A DNA stretch of 64,000 bases. Origin: Welwitschia mirabilis. Taxonomy: Eukaryota > Gnetophyta > Gnetopsida > Welwitschiales. Both the position numbers and the translations under genes were made by a program. Positions 45,936 through 56,360 of the stretch are shown here, piece after piece. Numbering within the stretch: the stretch's first letter is position 1; the number at the start of each line of letters is the position of its first letter. Under the pieces are notes generated by a model that saw nothing but the letters and a program-made list of their open reading frames with translations, was not told the DNA's origin and ran no database searches. The DNA is taken from contig JBOZIK010000001.1 of assembly GCA_051453625.1 (NCBI GenBank), forward strand, positions 182,273,870 through 182,337,869, written 5' to 3'.

Positions 45936-46295
45936 AAGTAAGCAGTCGCACAGAGATCGCCTCGATAATTGACATACAGAACTCTGAAGAACTCATAAGC
46001 CCTTGCTCTTCATTCAAAGTTCGATCCGAGGTACACTTACTAAGACAATAAGTGAAGGCAGGGATCCACTTCAAAAATAGAATAAATAAAAACGATAGCC
46101 TGAGGAATCGGAGAGACATCGACTGGTTTGGTTGTTGAAAGGTGAGCCCTAGGTGCTGCGCACTAAGCTGCCTCGCTCTCCTATGCCTGCAGCACAACTT
46201 CCTACTACCAACACTACAACTAGCAATCACAAAAACGAACATCAGGAAAGAAAAACAAAGCGACAGACTGATGCCTGCTCAACGGCTACTTTTAC
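45936..46295 (-). other. Probable 3' UTR of the HyPRP-type gene
   Basis: Higher G+C than the DNA further left. A minus-strand frame at 45934-46242 (102 codons) has no known domain and overlaps this likely UTR, so I do not call it a gene. Confidence 0.4.
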
Positions 46296-46832
46296 TTAGT
46301 ACCCAACCTCCGGGCACTTAAAACCAGGTGGAATCCTCTTGCCGCAGGTGGCAAGAAGCTCCAGAGCAATGGGAAGATATATATTGAGACTTAGCAGCTT
46401 AGCTCGTATTTCAGTGCAGAGGCACAGAGCTGCTTCCAGCTCCAGCAAGCCTTGTAGAACAGGGCAGCACTTATTCACTGCCTGGTCTCCGATAACCGCG
46501 TGAACGAGTCCACCGAGCACATCCACGCAGGCGCCTAACTTAAGGGCGTGACGTGGACAGTACTTTGAAGAACCTGACCCTCCGCTTCCGCCACTGCCTC
46601 CACTTCCGCTTCCACCACTGCCTCCGCTTCCGCCTCCGCCATAGCCACCACCACCACCGGGCGAAGGCCGAACTACTGGACTGGTCCCCGAGCCTGGATG
46701 GCCCCCGCCGCCGCTGCCACCTCTTCCTCCTCCATTAGCAGGTGGGCAGTAACCGCAGGCAACCCCTGGGGGCACCATATAAACGAAAAACAACATCAAC
46801 AAACTTGCAGCGCGAAGCTTAGTGGCCACCAT
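46296..46832 (-). CDS. Hybrid proline-rich-type protein with glycine-rich linker and eight-cysteine domain
   Basis: An intact, intronless frame of 178 codons, probably secreted to the cell wall. Residues 1-25 are a signal peptide (hydrophobic core LLMLFFVYMVPPGV, cut after VA). Residues 26-91 form a linker that is mainly Gly and Ser (GGSGGSGSGG units) with few Pro and an early CGYC. Residues 92-173 are a complete eight-cysteine motif, C-X9-C-X19-CC-X13-C-X-C-X23-C-X9-C, with KLGACVDVLGGLVH, CCPVLQGL, LCLCT and CGKRIPPGFKCP. This is the HyPRP branch of the lipid-transfer-like fold, near Arabidopsis AT1G62500/AT2G10940 as I recall them. Those have Pro-rich linkers, so the Gly-rich linker is the odd point. 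The start is the ATG at 46830-46832; the codon before it in frame is GTG. G at -3 and +4 gives a good context. Codons are G+C-rich, unlike the surroundings. Exact role unknown. Confidence 0.93.
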   Translation of the reverse strand: MVATKLRAASLLMLFFVYMVPPGVACGYCPPANGGGRGGSGGGGHPGSGTSPVVRPSPGGGGGYGGGGSGGSGGSGSGGSGGSGGSGSSKYCPRHALKLGACVDVLGGLVHAVIGDQAVNKCCPVLQGLLELEAALCLCTEIRAKLLSLNIYLPIALELLATCGKRIPPGFKCPEVGY

Positions 46833-47159
46833 CACTGAAGATTGATAGATTGATGGATTGATGAGATGAGGACGAAGAATGAATGAGGCGAGGTGGCATT
46901 GTTATATAGGGATGTGTTCGGGTTACTATCCCATGTGGGTGAGCATCCATCATCCATGTATCGGCAAGTTGCCCAGGAGGACGTTGTGCTTTCGCAATCA
47001 CTTCGCACGCACATGTGCCGGGCAAGGCGGTGCAGCGCAACGGAGCGCTGACGATGTAAGGAAGCACATTGGAATTAGGGCACGGTCTGCACTCGAATCG
47101 CATACGAAACGAGAGTTTCGGTTCCCCACAAAAATATATGATTAAAGTATTCAAGATTT
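46833..47159 (-). promoter_or_regulatory. Promoter and 5' leader of the HyPRP-type gene
   Basis: The DNA upstream of the ATG has higher G+C. Four ATTGAT-type repeats lie in the probable leader (about 46839-46865). GCACATGTGC (47009-47018) is a palindrome containing an E-box-like CACATG core. A minus-strand CCAAT lies near 47068-47072. Frames of 60 to 111 codons here on both strands overlap the promoter and have no domain. Confidence 0.5.
46902..46908 (-). promoter_or_regulatory. TATA box of the HyPRP-type gene
   Basis: The minus strand reads TATATAA, 70 bases upstream of the ATG. This implies transcription start near 46875 and a leader of about 40 bases. No other TATA-like sequence lies closer to the start codon. 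Confidence 0.65.
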
Positions 47160-47700
47160 CTGAGAAGTGCCTCGCTGGAATCAGTGGCTTGCTGGCTGGC
47201 TGGCTAGCATATTCGGCGGTGTCCCGCAGTGAAGGCTGAAAGCTGAAAGTATGTCTACATTCACGAGATTTGGTTTTCTTGGTCGATTTGGATTCGCTCT
47301 ATCATGTATTAGCTTGTTTGGCTCCCTTTGCTCTGCGTACCTCGTCTAGTGCTTAAGACTTGAGTGGTTTCATCGGAGGCCGTGGCGGCGGTTGTGAGCC
47401 ATAGGTAAATCGCGATAGCTAGGAGCGCGGAATATTCCTCGTCAGTTGCCACGTTGCATCACGTGCTCGTTGCCCTTGCAGAGTCCTCCTCCTCGTCCTC
47501 TCGTCGTTGTCAGCACTTTACCCCTCTCTCTCATTTATGTTTCCAACGGAGGACCTCGACGAACGGGAAGTCTAAGGGAGACTCGTATGAGTTACTGTCC
47601 CTCTACAATTTTCACGCGGTGCAAAATAACTATGAAGGAATGCTAGGGAAAATGCAAACCACGTGAACATGGATTAGCAGGGAATTATTGGGGTACCCAA
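47160..47700. other. G+C-richer upstream flank
   Basis: Contains a short CTGG repeat (GCTGGCTGGCTGGCTAGC near 47190-47209) and overlapping short frames (47446-47646, 47454-47666) without any known domain. It ends abruptly near 47.7 kb, where AT-rich DNA resumes. Confidence 0.4.
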
Positions 47701-48122
47701 GTACGTGATGTTTAGCTGTATTGCAATTTCATGTTTCGGATTTGATATAAATTGTTGCATCTTAAATGAACCGTAATTAATATAAGTTAGGCGATTTATA
47801 AACTTGTGAATTTTTTTAAAAATCTTTGAGAACTCTTTTAAAAAAACATTGAGAGTATTTAATGTTTACCAAATTAGTAGCCCAAGCCTACTTAAAGAAA
47901 TATCACAAAAAGTTATCATTAAAATGTAATTAAAGGTCGCAACAAAATCGAGCTAAAAAACATTCAGGAAGGTTTATGATACAAGAAGCTTATGGTTACA
48001 TGGTATAGGAAGAGGTGGGGAGAGAGTAGTCATTATAAGTTCGAAAGTAGACACTAAAATTAGAACTATCAAAGAAAATAGATGTTTTAGAATTACAAAT
48101 TAAATTTATTTATTTAAAAAAA

Positions 48123-48160
<38 letters not shown>

Positions 48161-51100
48161 AATAATGCCTTTAAGTTTAATATTAATTATAGTTCTAAGA
48201 TTTAACATTGTCTTTTTTCCCTTTAATACTTTATTCTAACACACACTTCCATTTCTTGTTCCATTTCTTCTTACATAGTTATCTAGCTCTCATGATATTT
48301 GTAGCTATTCACATAAATATATTAGAATACATTATTATGCTTATGTAGCTAAGGTACAAAATACAAAATTTACTATTTTGAGTGTTAGATAAATACATTA
48401 GACATTTGTTATTAAAAATTATTGCTACACTTCAAAACTAGAAATAAACCTTTTCCAAGGAAAAAATTTATTAAAAACTCAAGAATAACTTATACGGTTG
48501 TACTATACCTTAATATATTTCATTCATAAGGTTCTAAAAATCAACAATAAATGCTGTCCAACTTATCCTTTTATTTTCCTTTTGTTCAAATTGTAAATGC
48601 GTATGAAAGTTTGGGATTTGTAAATTATAAAGAAGGTGAGTGACATTGGAACTTGATAACACAAACATCTAGATTGGAGCATTGGGGATAAAATAAAAAA
48701 GCAAAACATGAAATATGCATTTAATTTATGAGAATGGATTAAAAACAAAGCCATTGACAGCTTTAAAGATTAAGAGTTAGTTTTAAGACTAAAGGTGCAA
48801 AGCGACGTGTCATGTCTATTGAACTTTCATTATGCATGTTCCTTTAAAATCCATGTCTATAATTTTTAATTATTTTTAAAGCTTCCTTACATCTTATTTA
48901 TTAAATCTTTTTACTTACAAGCTTTTAACTCTTTGCTATGTGAAAGTATTTTTCTTCAAATCTTACTACAAAGTTCACTTCTGCTTAATGTGAAAGGGTT
49001 TTTGAATAAGGATTTTGTTTTTCTTACCTCATTCATAAAGGTTTCATGTTTTCAACAATCAAAAGGAAGGATTCTTAAAATTTGTAAGTTTGATCACTTT
49101 TCTCTTTATCTTACACATTAGACTTTGCTTTCTGTGAAAAATGGGATTAGGTAGTAGGAACATATTTTACTTTATAATATAAGGAAGATATCAATGGGAT
49201 GGTAGTTCACATAGGAAACACTTTCATTTAGGAGGTTGTGGAATTCAACCATTGTATGATTTGTTTGGCATACTGTGAGGTCCTAGGTTTAATTAAATCA
49301 ATTTTTTATGTGATTATAGTGGCTAGAGTAGGTATAATCACTAAAACTTTTGCATTTGACATCCATCCTAAATGATGAGGAAGATTCATATTATTGTTTT
49401 TATTGACTAAGCTTCTTGTTATTTTTTGCCATTATTTACTTTTAATGATAGTTCATGTTTTTTCTCTTATTGAATTATACCATTTGTTTTAATTTAATTC
49501 ATAGCTTATAGATATATTCAAGTAAGCTAATGTGGTGCTAATCAAACTACTAAAACACTAGTCCCTTCACATAAGAGATTGTAGTTTTAACATTTACATG
49601 CATTGTTTGATAGACTTTTATGAAGCCTCAAATATAATAAAATTACTCAATTAGGTTATCTTAGTGGCTATGCTCCCGCAAGGAAGTATGACCCTTAAAA
49701 ATTTGAACATGCTCCACTTTTGGTAAATAGAATTTATATCATTTTGATACTTCATGATTTTGAGGAGCAAGGTGTTGAATCCCAAAAATTTATTTTATTG
49801 AAAGCAAAATAAGTATTAGTATACGTAAGTGAACTAACAAATAAATATACTAATACACAACAAAATGATCTAATAGTGATAAAATACAAAGAACAAAAAC
49901 AAAACTATAGTGAAAAAACATTCAAATCTCTATTACAAGAAAAAAGCTACTTTTTGTAAGTTCTCATATTTATTTACTATAAGAATATAAAATTAGAGCC
50001 TACCTATATAATCTTGTACATTTCAAGAGTAACATTATTTAAAGGGGAAGGAGGACTCTATCCTACATCTTAAAGTATCCTCAAATTCACATTGCATAAC
50101 ACTAATAGTAGTAAAGCTATTATTTAGCAAAGAGTACTAAAATCATAATTAATTGATGATTGAATATTGGGAGTTACCTAAAGTTTTATTGGACATAAAT
50201 CTCTTCGCAACTATCATTTTTTATTAATAGTTATCTATACAATATTCTTCTACATCTACATTTGAATTAATAGCAAGAGAATTTAAAGAAGAATTATTTG
50301 ATCAACTAGATAAGACAGATTATTTGATTCTTCTATTTATTTGAAAGTTAACTAAGGGTTTACATCATTATATCTAAAAAGATTGGATTCCCTATTAAAG
50401 GTTAAGATAAAGAAATTATGTGTTAAAGAAGGAAAAATGTCTTTCCCCTAGTAAGAAATCATTATTCTTCATAAGTATTTTTTTAGTTAGTGATATATAT
50501 TCATAAATCATATAGCCCTATAAATGACAATAATGGTGTCATCTTATCAGATTACAATAAAATGTAACTTTAAAAACATAAGTTGTGTAACTTACCTTAA
50601 GTTTCAAGTCTTTCTTCCTATGCTACAAATTGATCTCTACAAAATAGAATGTGCAAGAAGTGTTATTAGATGATAAAAGAGTTTTTGATTTTATGATTCA
50701 ATTAATATAAGTAAAAATGTATTTTTACAACATTTAAAAATAATTGGAATATTTTCAAGCTCAAATTAATAGGGAATTTTAACATTCTCGAGTGAGTCCA
50801 AATTGAAATCTATTATCCATTTACGAATGACAAGTATAACATAGTAGTGATAAAAACTCTAATAACTAAAGTAGTAATTAGCACGAATGGATCTAAAAGC
50901 TTGACTAATAATTTTGAAAAGTATTAAGTGTGAAAAAATTTAATGCTTCATGGTTAGAAAATTACATCTTATTTAGTTGTAAAAAATTTTATTTAACAAA
51001 GATAGACATGGATTTATAAGAAGTTATAGTGAAAGGTAATATCCTTAAATAAATGTTTAACCCAATCATTATGTAAAACAGGAATAAAAGTAGTTCCATC

Positions 51101-52278
51101 ATTTGTATTTCTAAAAGCCTCAGAATAGTATTTCTTCTTCATCACTTCCCTTTCAATTAGGTTTGAACTTTATAATTTTGAACTTTTTGTGTGTGTAAAT
51201 ATATGAATGTACATATTTATATATCTTGTTAAACAATTATTTTATAAAATAATAATATAGAATGATTTAATTAGTTTAATAGAGAGAGCATTCATTGAAG
51301 GGGAGTTTTATAAAAGTTGTTAATCTTATTTTTATAACATATTTATCTTTTAAATAGAAAACAAAAGTAAACTAAAACTATTAACCTTTAAATAGAAAAA
51401 GAGGTTAAAAGTTTAATGGCGAAAAATTTCATACTTTCCAAGTCAAGATGCTATTATTATTAAGTAAAAATAACTTTAACAAATTATAAGTTGTCAACTT
51501 ATAAAATCTAAAGACTTAATAAAAATAAATAAGTAGAATGACAAGGAGAAACAAGCACTATTTATCATCACTCTTAGTCTTACATATAGTTAGTTAATTC
51601 ATATCGATTTAGTTAACTCTTTAAAGAAATTTTATGATAACTTGTACACTTATTTTAGATCAAAATAAAAGGAAGTTAAATAAATTCTTAAGATTCAATT
51701 ATACAATTTAAGAATAGAAGAATCAAAGGACATGAATGAATAAATTTGTCATTTTAAACTTCTATTAACTGAATTTGTAATAGTAATATCCAAATTTAAT
51801 AATGATAATATAAAAAAAATCTTGTTAATAAGTCTTTCATTTGGATATGGTCATGTTATTTTCATTTTAAAGAAAAGTTCATGGATTTTAGAATACTATT
51901 TCCATGCTAACTGAAAAACATGAAAAGATGCCTAAGCATGAAAATAACATTAATGAAAATATTTAAGGTCAAAATAAGAGTTAAAACACTTATAATAACA
52001 CATTTAAATATTGGTACTATAAAACATGAGGACATGTTACTATAAATGGCTTTGACAATGTTTCAGATCTTCTGGATGAAAAATTAAATTCTAATGCCTT
52101 AATAGTTAATAAAATCAACAAATAAAATATACATGAAACATATTATGATTTTGGAGAGCATAAAGTTTAAATCTATTAATTATTGTTTGAGATTCTAGTT
52201 TTTTATTATTTTCTTATTAGTTACTTCTATTATGATACAAGTTTAATTTATGATGGTTCCATTGTTTAGTGCTTTCAT
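47701..52278. other. AT-rich intergenic DNA
   Basis: No gene supported. Frames at 48563-48754 and 48933-49121 are short and featureless. Two stretches, 49200-49270 and 49555-49620, share a TTCACATARGA...TTGT pattern and may be copies of one small repeat. Confidence 0.35.
48128..48158. repeat. TA microsatellite
   Basis: An uninterrupted TA run of 31 bases. Confidence 0.95.
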
Positions 52279-52288
52279 NNNNNNNNNN
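52279..52288. other. Assembly gap, 10 N
   Basis: Ten N in AT-rich DNA; no repeat is apparent at its edges. Confidence 0.95.
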
Positions 52289-53269
52289 TTGTAAAAGATG
52301 GGTTCTAGATGATGTAATTATTTTGTACCATTATTAAAGTGATTAAAGTAATTCCATCACTTAATAATCCTTGAAGATATGTACAATATTATTTCATTTA
52401 TGGTTGTTACAAGAATGTATTAGTTTTATTATTATTAACTCTATGCATTTTCTAAAGAAAATGGTATAATGGTATGCTCACATGTTAATATCTATTCTAA
52501 TTATTTTATTTTAATTATACTTCAAATTTAGTTTCTATTTATAAGGTATGATTCATCTTCTATGTATTTGACTATATCTCATATTATTATATTTTATTAG
52601 AGTGTTTATTAAAAGATTGATTAGCAATAGAAGGGGGAAAAAACTAATGTGCCTTTAACATTAATTTTGAAAAGCTCCTTTCCATTTTTTCCCTTTTAAG
52701 AATTTCTTTATGTCATTGGGATTATCCCAATATAAAGTTACAAGTGCAACTTAATATCTTGTACTTTGCACATTACAACATTTCACATGCCAATCTGAAG
52801 TTTTACACTCTACAAAGTGCAAAGTATAGAGTGCAAAGTGACAAACTATACTAATGTGAGTCTAACTAAATTAAAATCTTAAAACATTAAGGACTTCAAA
52901 TCCATGATCAAAGGGAAATTAAAAGAATAAAGACATAGCATTTTCAAGAAATTCTCACTTCCATATCAAAAGGAAATGAAAAGGATAAAAAAATAATATC
53001 TTTCAAGAAATTCTCACTCTTGTTAATTTAGTCAAAAAGGAATTGATTAAGGAAGTAATAAGATGCATCAAAATAAAGCATTTAACAACATAATCTAGGC
53101 ATGGTTGATAATGTTGCATCTTTGCATTAAATTAAAAAAGTAGCATTTGATTACTACATGGAAAAAGTCCTAATTTTAATGGATTTCTAACATAATTATT
53201 CAAAAGTACCTAAAGCTTTATCAATATACCATTGTTCAAATGATTTAGAAGTTTTGAAATTCACATATA
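52289..53269. other. AT-rich DNA 5' of an L1 relic
   Basis: No endonuclease domain of the L1 could be made out here. A small inverted repeat is listed separately. Confidence 0.35.
52762..52826. repeat. Inverted repeat with 10-bp arms
   Basis: TACTTTGCAC (52762-52771) and GTGCAAAGTA (52817-52826) are exact reverse complements around a 45-base loop. GTGCAAAGT is repeated again just downstream. It has the look of a chance or small transposon-derived hairpin. Confidence 0.5.
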
Positions 53270-54800
53270 ATTATTAATAAATTAAATTTCACAAGAGGGG
53301 ATTTAATCCCCAAGGTAGATAAGACTTTTTATATCAATGACTATATACCAATTAGTAATTTTTCAAATTTCTACAAAACCATCTTTAAATTTTTAGCTAA
53401 TTAATTAAAGTAAGTCCTCTTTAATCTTAGTAATGAGTAATAAGATATCTTTATAAAATGTAGGCATATATTAAATTTTTTAGCTTAAGAGTTAATTCAT
53501 TTAGTTATACATCAATCAACAAGCTAAGTAGATTTTAATATTAACTTTAAAAATCATTTGACAAGGTATATTATCATACATAGAATCTATTTTAGAAAGA
53601 TATCAAAATATAAAAAAAATTTATTTTATTAAATAGATTGATAACTACTCCTTTTAATGCCTCTTAAGGCCTTAGATAAGAGGATCCAACCTCTTATTAT
53701 TTTTTTATTCTTTACAAGGAAGGATTAAGAAATATTTTAAAACTTTAGCATTTATACGAAAACATTCATGATGTTTTTCCTACTTATAATTGTGAGGAAT
53801 TTATCCATATTCAATTTTGTGATGATCATCTATCATTTTTTAAAGGCTTTGATAAAAAATTAACATTAGTCCAACAAGCTCTAGATCTTTTTAGTAAAGT
53901 ATTAAATTTACAAGTGAATTAATTTAATACATTTAATATTTATAAACAACAACTATAACATTTAGCTTTATTCCTTAAATGCTTAATTAATCATTTTCTA
54001 ATGACTTAATTAGGCATGCCTCTCTTTTATGAATAATGTACAAGATCATTATGGAATCAAGTTATTCAAATAGTAAACTCAAAGCCTTAAGGTTAATAAG
54101 GGAAAATTTTTAGTCAGACTAAAAACATTTACCTTATTTGAAACTACCTCTCAGGTTTATCCATTTACCTTATGCAATTATACATTAGATAAAAATCAAT
54201 TTTATCTTCTATGAAAAAAATAGTGCATGAATTTTTATGAGACATAATTGATAATAGAGGACTTCATACTATTTGATGGGATATTATTTACCTTAAAAAT
54301 TGGAAACAGAGGTTGGAATTAAAGCATCTAATTGAGATAAATTATGAACTTATAACAAAAAAATGCATGTAAATCACTAATATCCACTAAGATTTGGAAA
54401 AAGATTATTAATAAAAAGTACTTTTATGATAAAATTATTTATCTATTCTACTTATAATAAATTCATTAGCAACTTGAAAAGCATTTGAAAAACTTCAACC
54501 ATGTTTTAATGCCATGCAAGGTTTACTAAAGAAACTTGGACTTCAAATTTGAATATTTATTTAACTATTAGGGTGTATAACACTCTTTACAATAAAATAA
54601 AAGATCTAGTAAATTAAAATCTTTTTATTTTTTCATTCCACCTAAACTCAAGTTCTTGAAAGCCTTAAATTAGAAACTTAATGCTAACAAGAAACTTCAT
54701 TATATTGACATTACTTTAGATGATGGGTTCCTTATTATAATGATAGTATGAAAAGCATAGATCATGTTTTTATATAGTGCTCTACTAACAAGGAAAAAAA
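53270..54800 (+). pseudogene. L1-type LINE ORF2 relic, reverse transcriptase to zinc-finger end
   Basis: Plus-strand translation in shifting frames gives LIPKVDKTFYIND then YIPISNFSNFYKTIF then KFLAN (53303-53400), then SYYFFILYKEGLRNIL (about 53680-53740), then HIQFCDDHLSFF (about 53806-53840) with FCDD for the usual FADD, then QALDLFSKVLNLQVN. The connection domain follows with LGMPLFYE, NYLSGLSIYLMQLY, WDIIYLKNWKQRLELKHL (54010-54330). Near 54730-54790 is NDSMKSIDHVFI then CSTNK, like the zf-RVT end (CxxCxxxxESxxHLFxxC). Both Asp of the DD box remain, but stops and frameshifts abound. This is the longest LINE relic in the window. Confidence 0.78.
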
Positions 54801-55901
54801 AAGGATGATCTCCCCTATTACTTTAGATGATGGGTTAATTAGCACTTAATCTGTAATGGTATCTTTATGATTTTATAAATTATATTAGAAATAAAGGTGA
54901 AAATATATTCATATCTCTATTTTCATACAAAGATTATTAAATTTGAAAGAAACAAGCAACCTTGTTTTTAAAGAAAAATCTATAATCATAAAGTGGACTT
55001 CCATGTTATTAGATTGGTTTATACTCTATAGGTATTGTAAGAAATGATGACTTTAAGCATTAATTTTCCATGGAAAGAACCTTAAAGTCTCCAATTCAGT
55101 AATAGATCTAACAAACATAAGAAAGAATACCTTTATATTAGAATTATTAATTCCCTTTTAGCCTTCATCTCCATCTTTTAGAAAGTAATGATGATGTTGC
55201 ATGAGTTACTTTATAAAAATAAAAATTTATTATGTTCTTTTTACACTTTTAATTTCTTAGTGGCTAAACTAATAGTGACATGATTGCCATAATATGTAAC
55301 TTTGATACTTCTAAATTATGGTTCTCCTAACCATCATAGGTCTAGGATCTTTAGATTTACTTCTCCAAAAAATAAAACTTGCAATAAGTTAACTAGATAA
55401 ATAGAAATTTTGCTTTTTAGACATTAAAAATTATAAAATGCAAAATATCATGTTGCATGATTCAAATAAAACTTAACACCTTGCACTTTTCTCTTTGCAA
55501 AGTTAAATGAGATAAATTACAACCTATTGTTATGCAATTAAACATGCCTTAGTAAAAGAAAAGTACTAAACTATCATGTTTTTTAATAAAATTCAAAGTA
55601 GTTAAAGCATGAAAATATGGACAACATACAAAAGTACTAAATCTAATAGTAGATTATGATATAGATTAAAGAAAACATGAATAATATTATTAGCAAAATT
55701 AGCATAATTCATGCTTATGCAAGAGGAGAAAAACATGGACAACATAACAACGTTCTCAGAGGTAATAATAGATCATGATACAAAGGAAAATGTAATAATA
55801 TTATTATAACTATTATCATAATCCATGACTATTAAAAAAATGGTTTTTCTAGTTGTTTATTATTACTACTTAGTATATTTATAATACCATTCATCATTTG
55901 T
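54801..55901. other. AT-rich DNA, 3' of the L1 relic
   Basis: May include the rest of the L1 and its tail, but no border is clear. No gene seen. Confidence 0.35.
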
Positions 55902-56076
55902 CTTAACCAATTACCTCAGTAGTAAAGTTAATATATCCTGAACATAAGGTCTTAGGTTCAAACCCCCATGCTAGTAAGGCAACATAGTTGAAGTATGCAT
56001 TGGCCTCAGTGATGCTAGGCATTATGCAGTACAACTTAACTACATAACTATTACATTTTAAAAAAAGAAAAAAAAT
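55902..56076 (+). repeat. tRNA-derived SINE
   Basis: TTACCTCAGTAGTAAAG (55911-55927) fits the RNA polymerase III A box (TRGCNNAGYNGG) and AGGTTCAAACC (55954-55964) fits the B box (GGTTCRANTCC), with about 26 bases between them. The unit ends in an A-rich tail (56058-56075). Together these are the parts of a tRNA-related SINE. No clear target duplication was found. Confidence 0.6.
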
Positions 56077-56164
56077 TGTTTGTCATTTCCCTAATCTACT
56101 TGATGATGATGTACTATATTTTTCTAGCTTATGCATTATCATGTCATGGATGTAATTTTATGTC

Positions 56165-56360
56165 AATAGCTAATCTTTAAATAACCCATATTTAAGTATA
56201 AGGCTATTAGAACATCCATATCTTTATTTATTTTTTATGTTAAAAAATCATAAAGGGTCATATAGAGAGGGCTGTTCCCATCTTTCTTGTTATCATAACT
56301 AATAAGAAATGTCACTAATTTGATTATGTCATCTAGTTTCTTCTTACTTATATCAATAAC
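56165..56360 (-). pseudogene. Possible ankyrin-repeat relic
   Basis: The minus strand has KKKLDDIIKLVTFLISYDNK then KDGNSPLYMTLYDFLT, a stop, and then NKDMDVLIALYLNMGYLKI. The spacing of DIIKLV...DGNSPLY...DMDVLIALYLNMGY is like successive ankyrin repeats (DIVKLLLxxG...DGxTPLHxA...DxVxLLLxxGA). Only about one and a half repeats are visible and there is no gene context. Confidence 0.3.

Noticed and set aside
45934-46242. 102-codon minus-strand frame downstream of the HyPRP-type gene
   Set aside because: It overlaps the probable 3' UTR, has no signal, domain or codon pattern, and ends at the possible poly(A) signal.
46553-46738. Plus-strand frame rich in Arg, His and Phe
   Set aside because: It is the antisense of the Gly/Ser repeat in the HyPRP-type gene.
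46819-47154. Several frames of 60-111 codons over the promoter on both strands
   Set aside because: They overlap the TATA box and leader of a well-supported gene and have no domain; the open frames reflect higher G+C.
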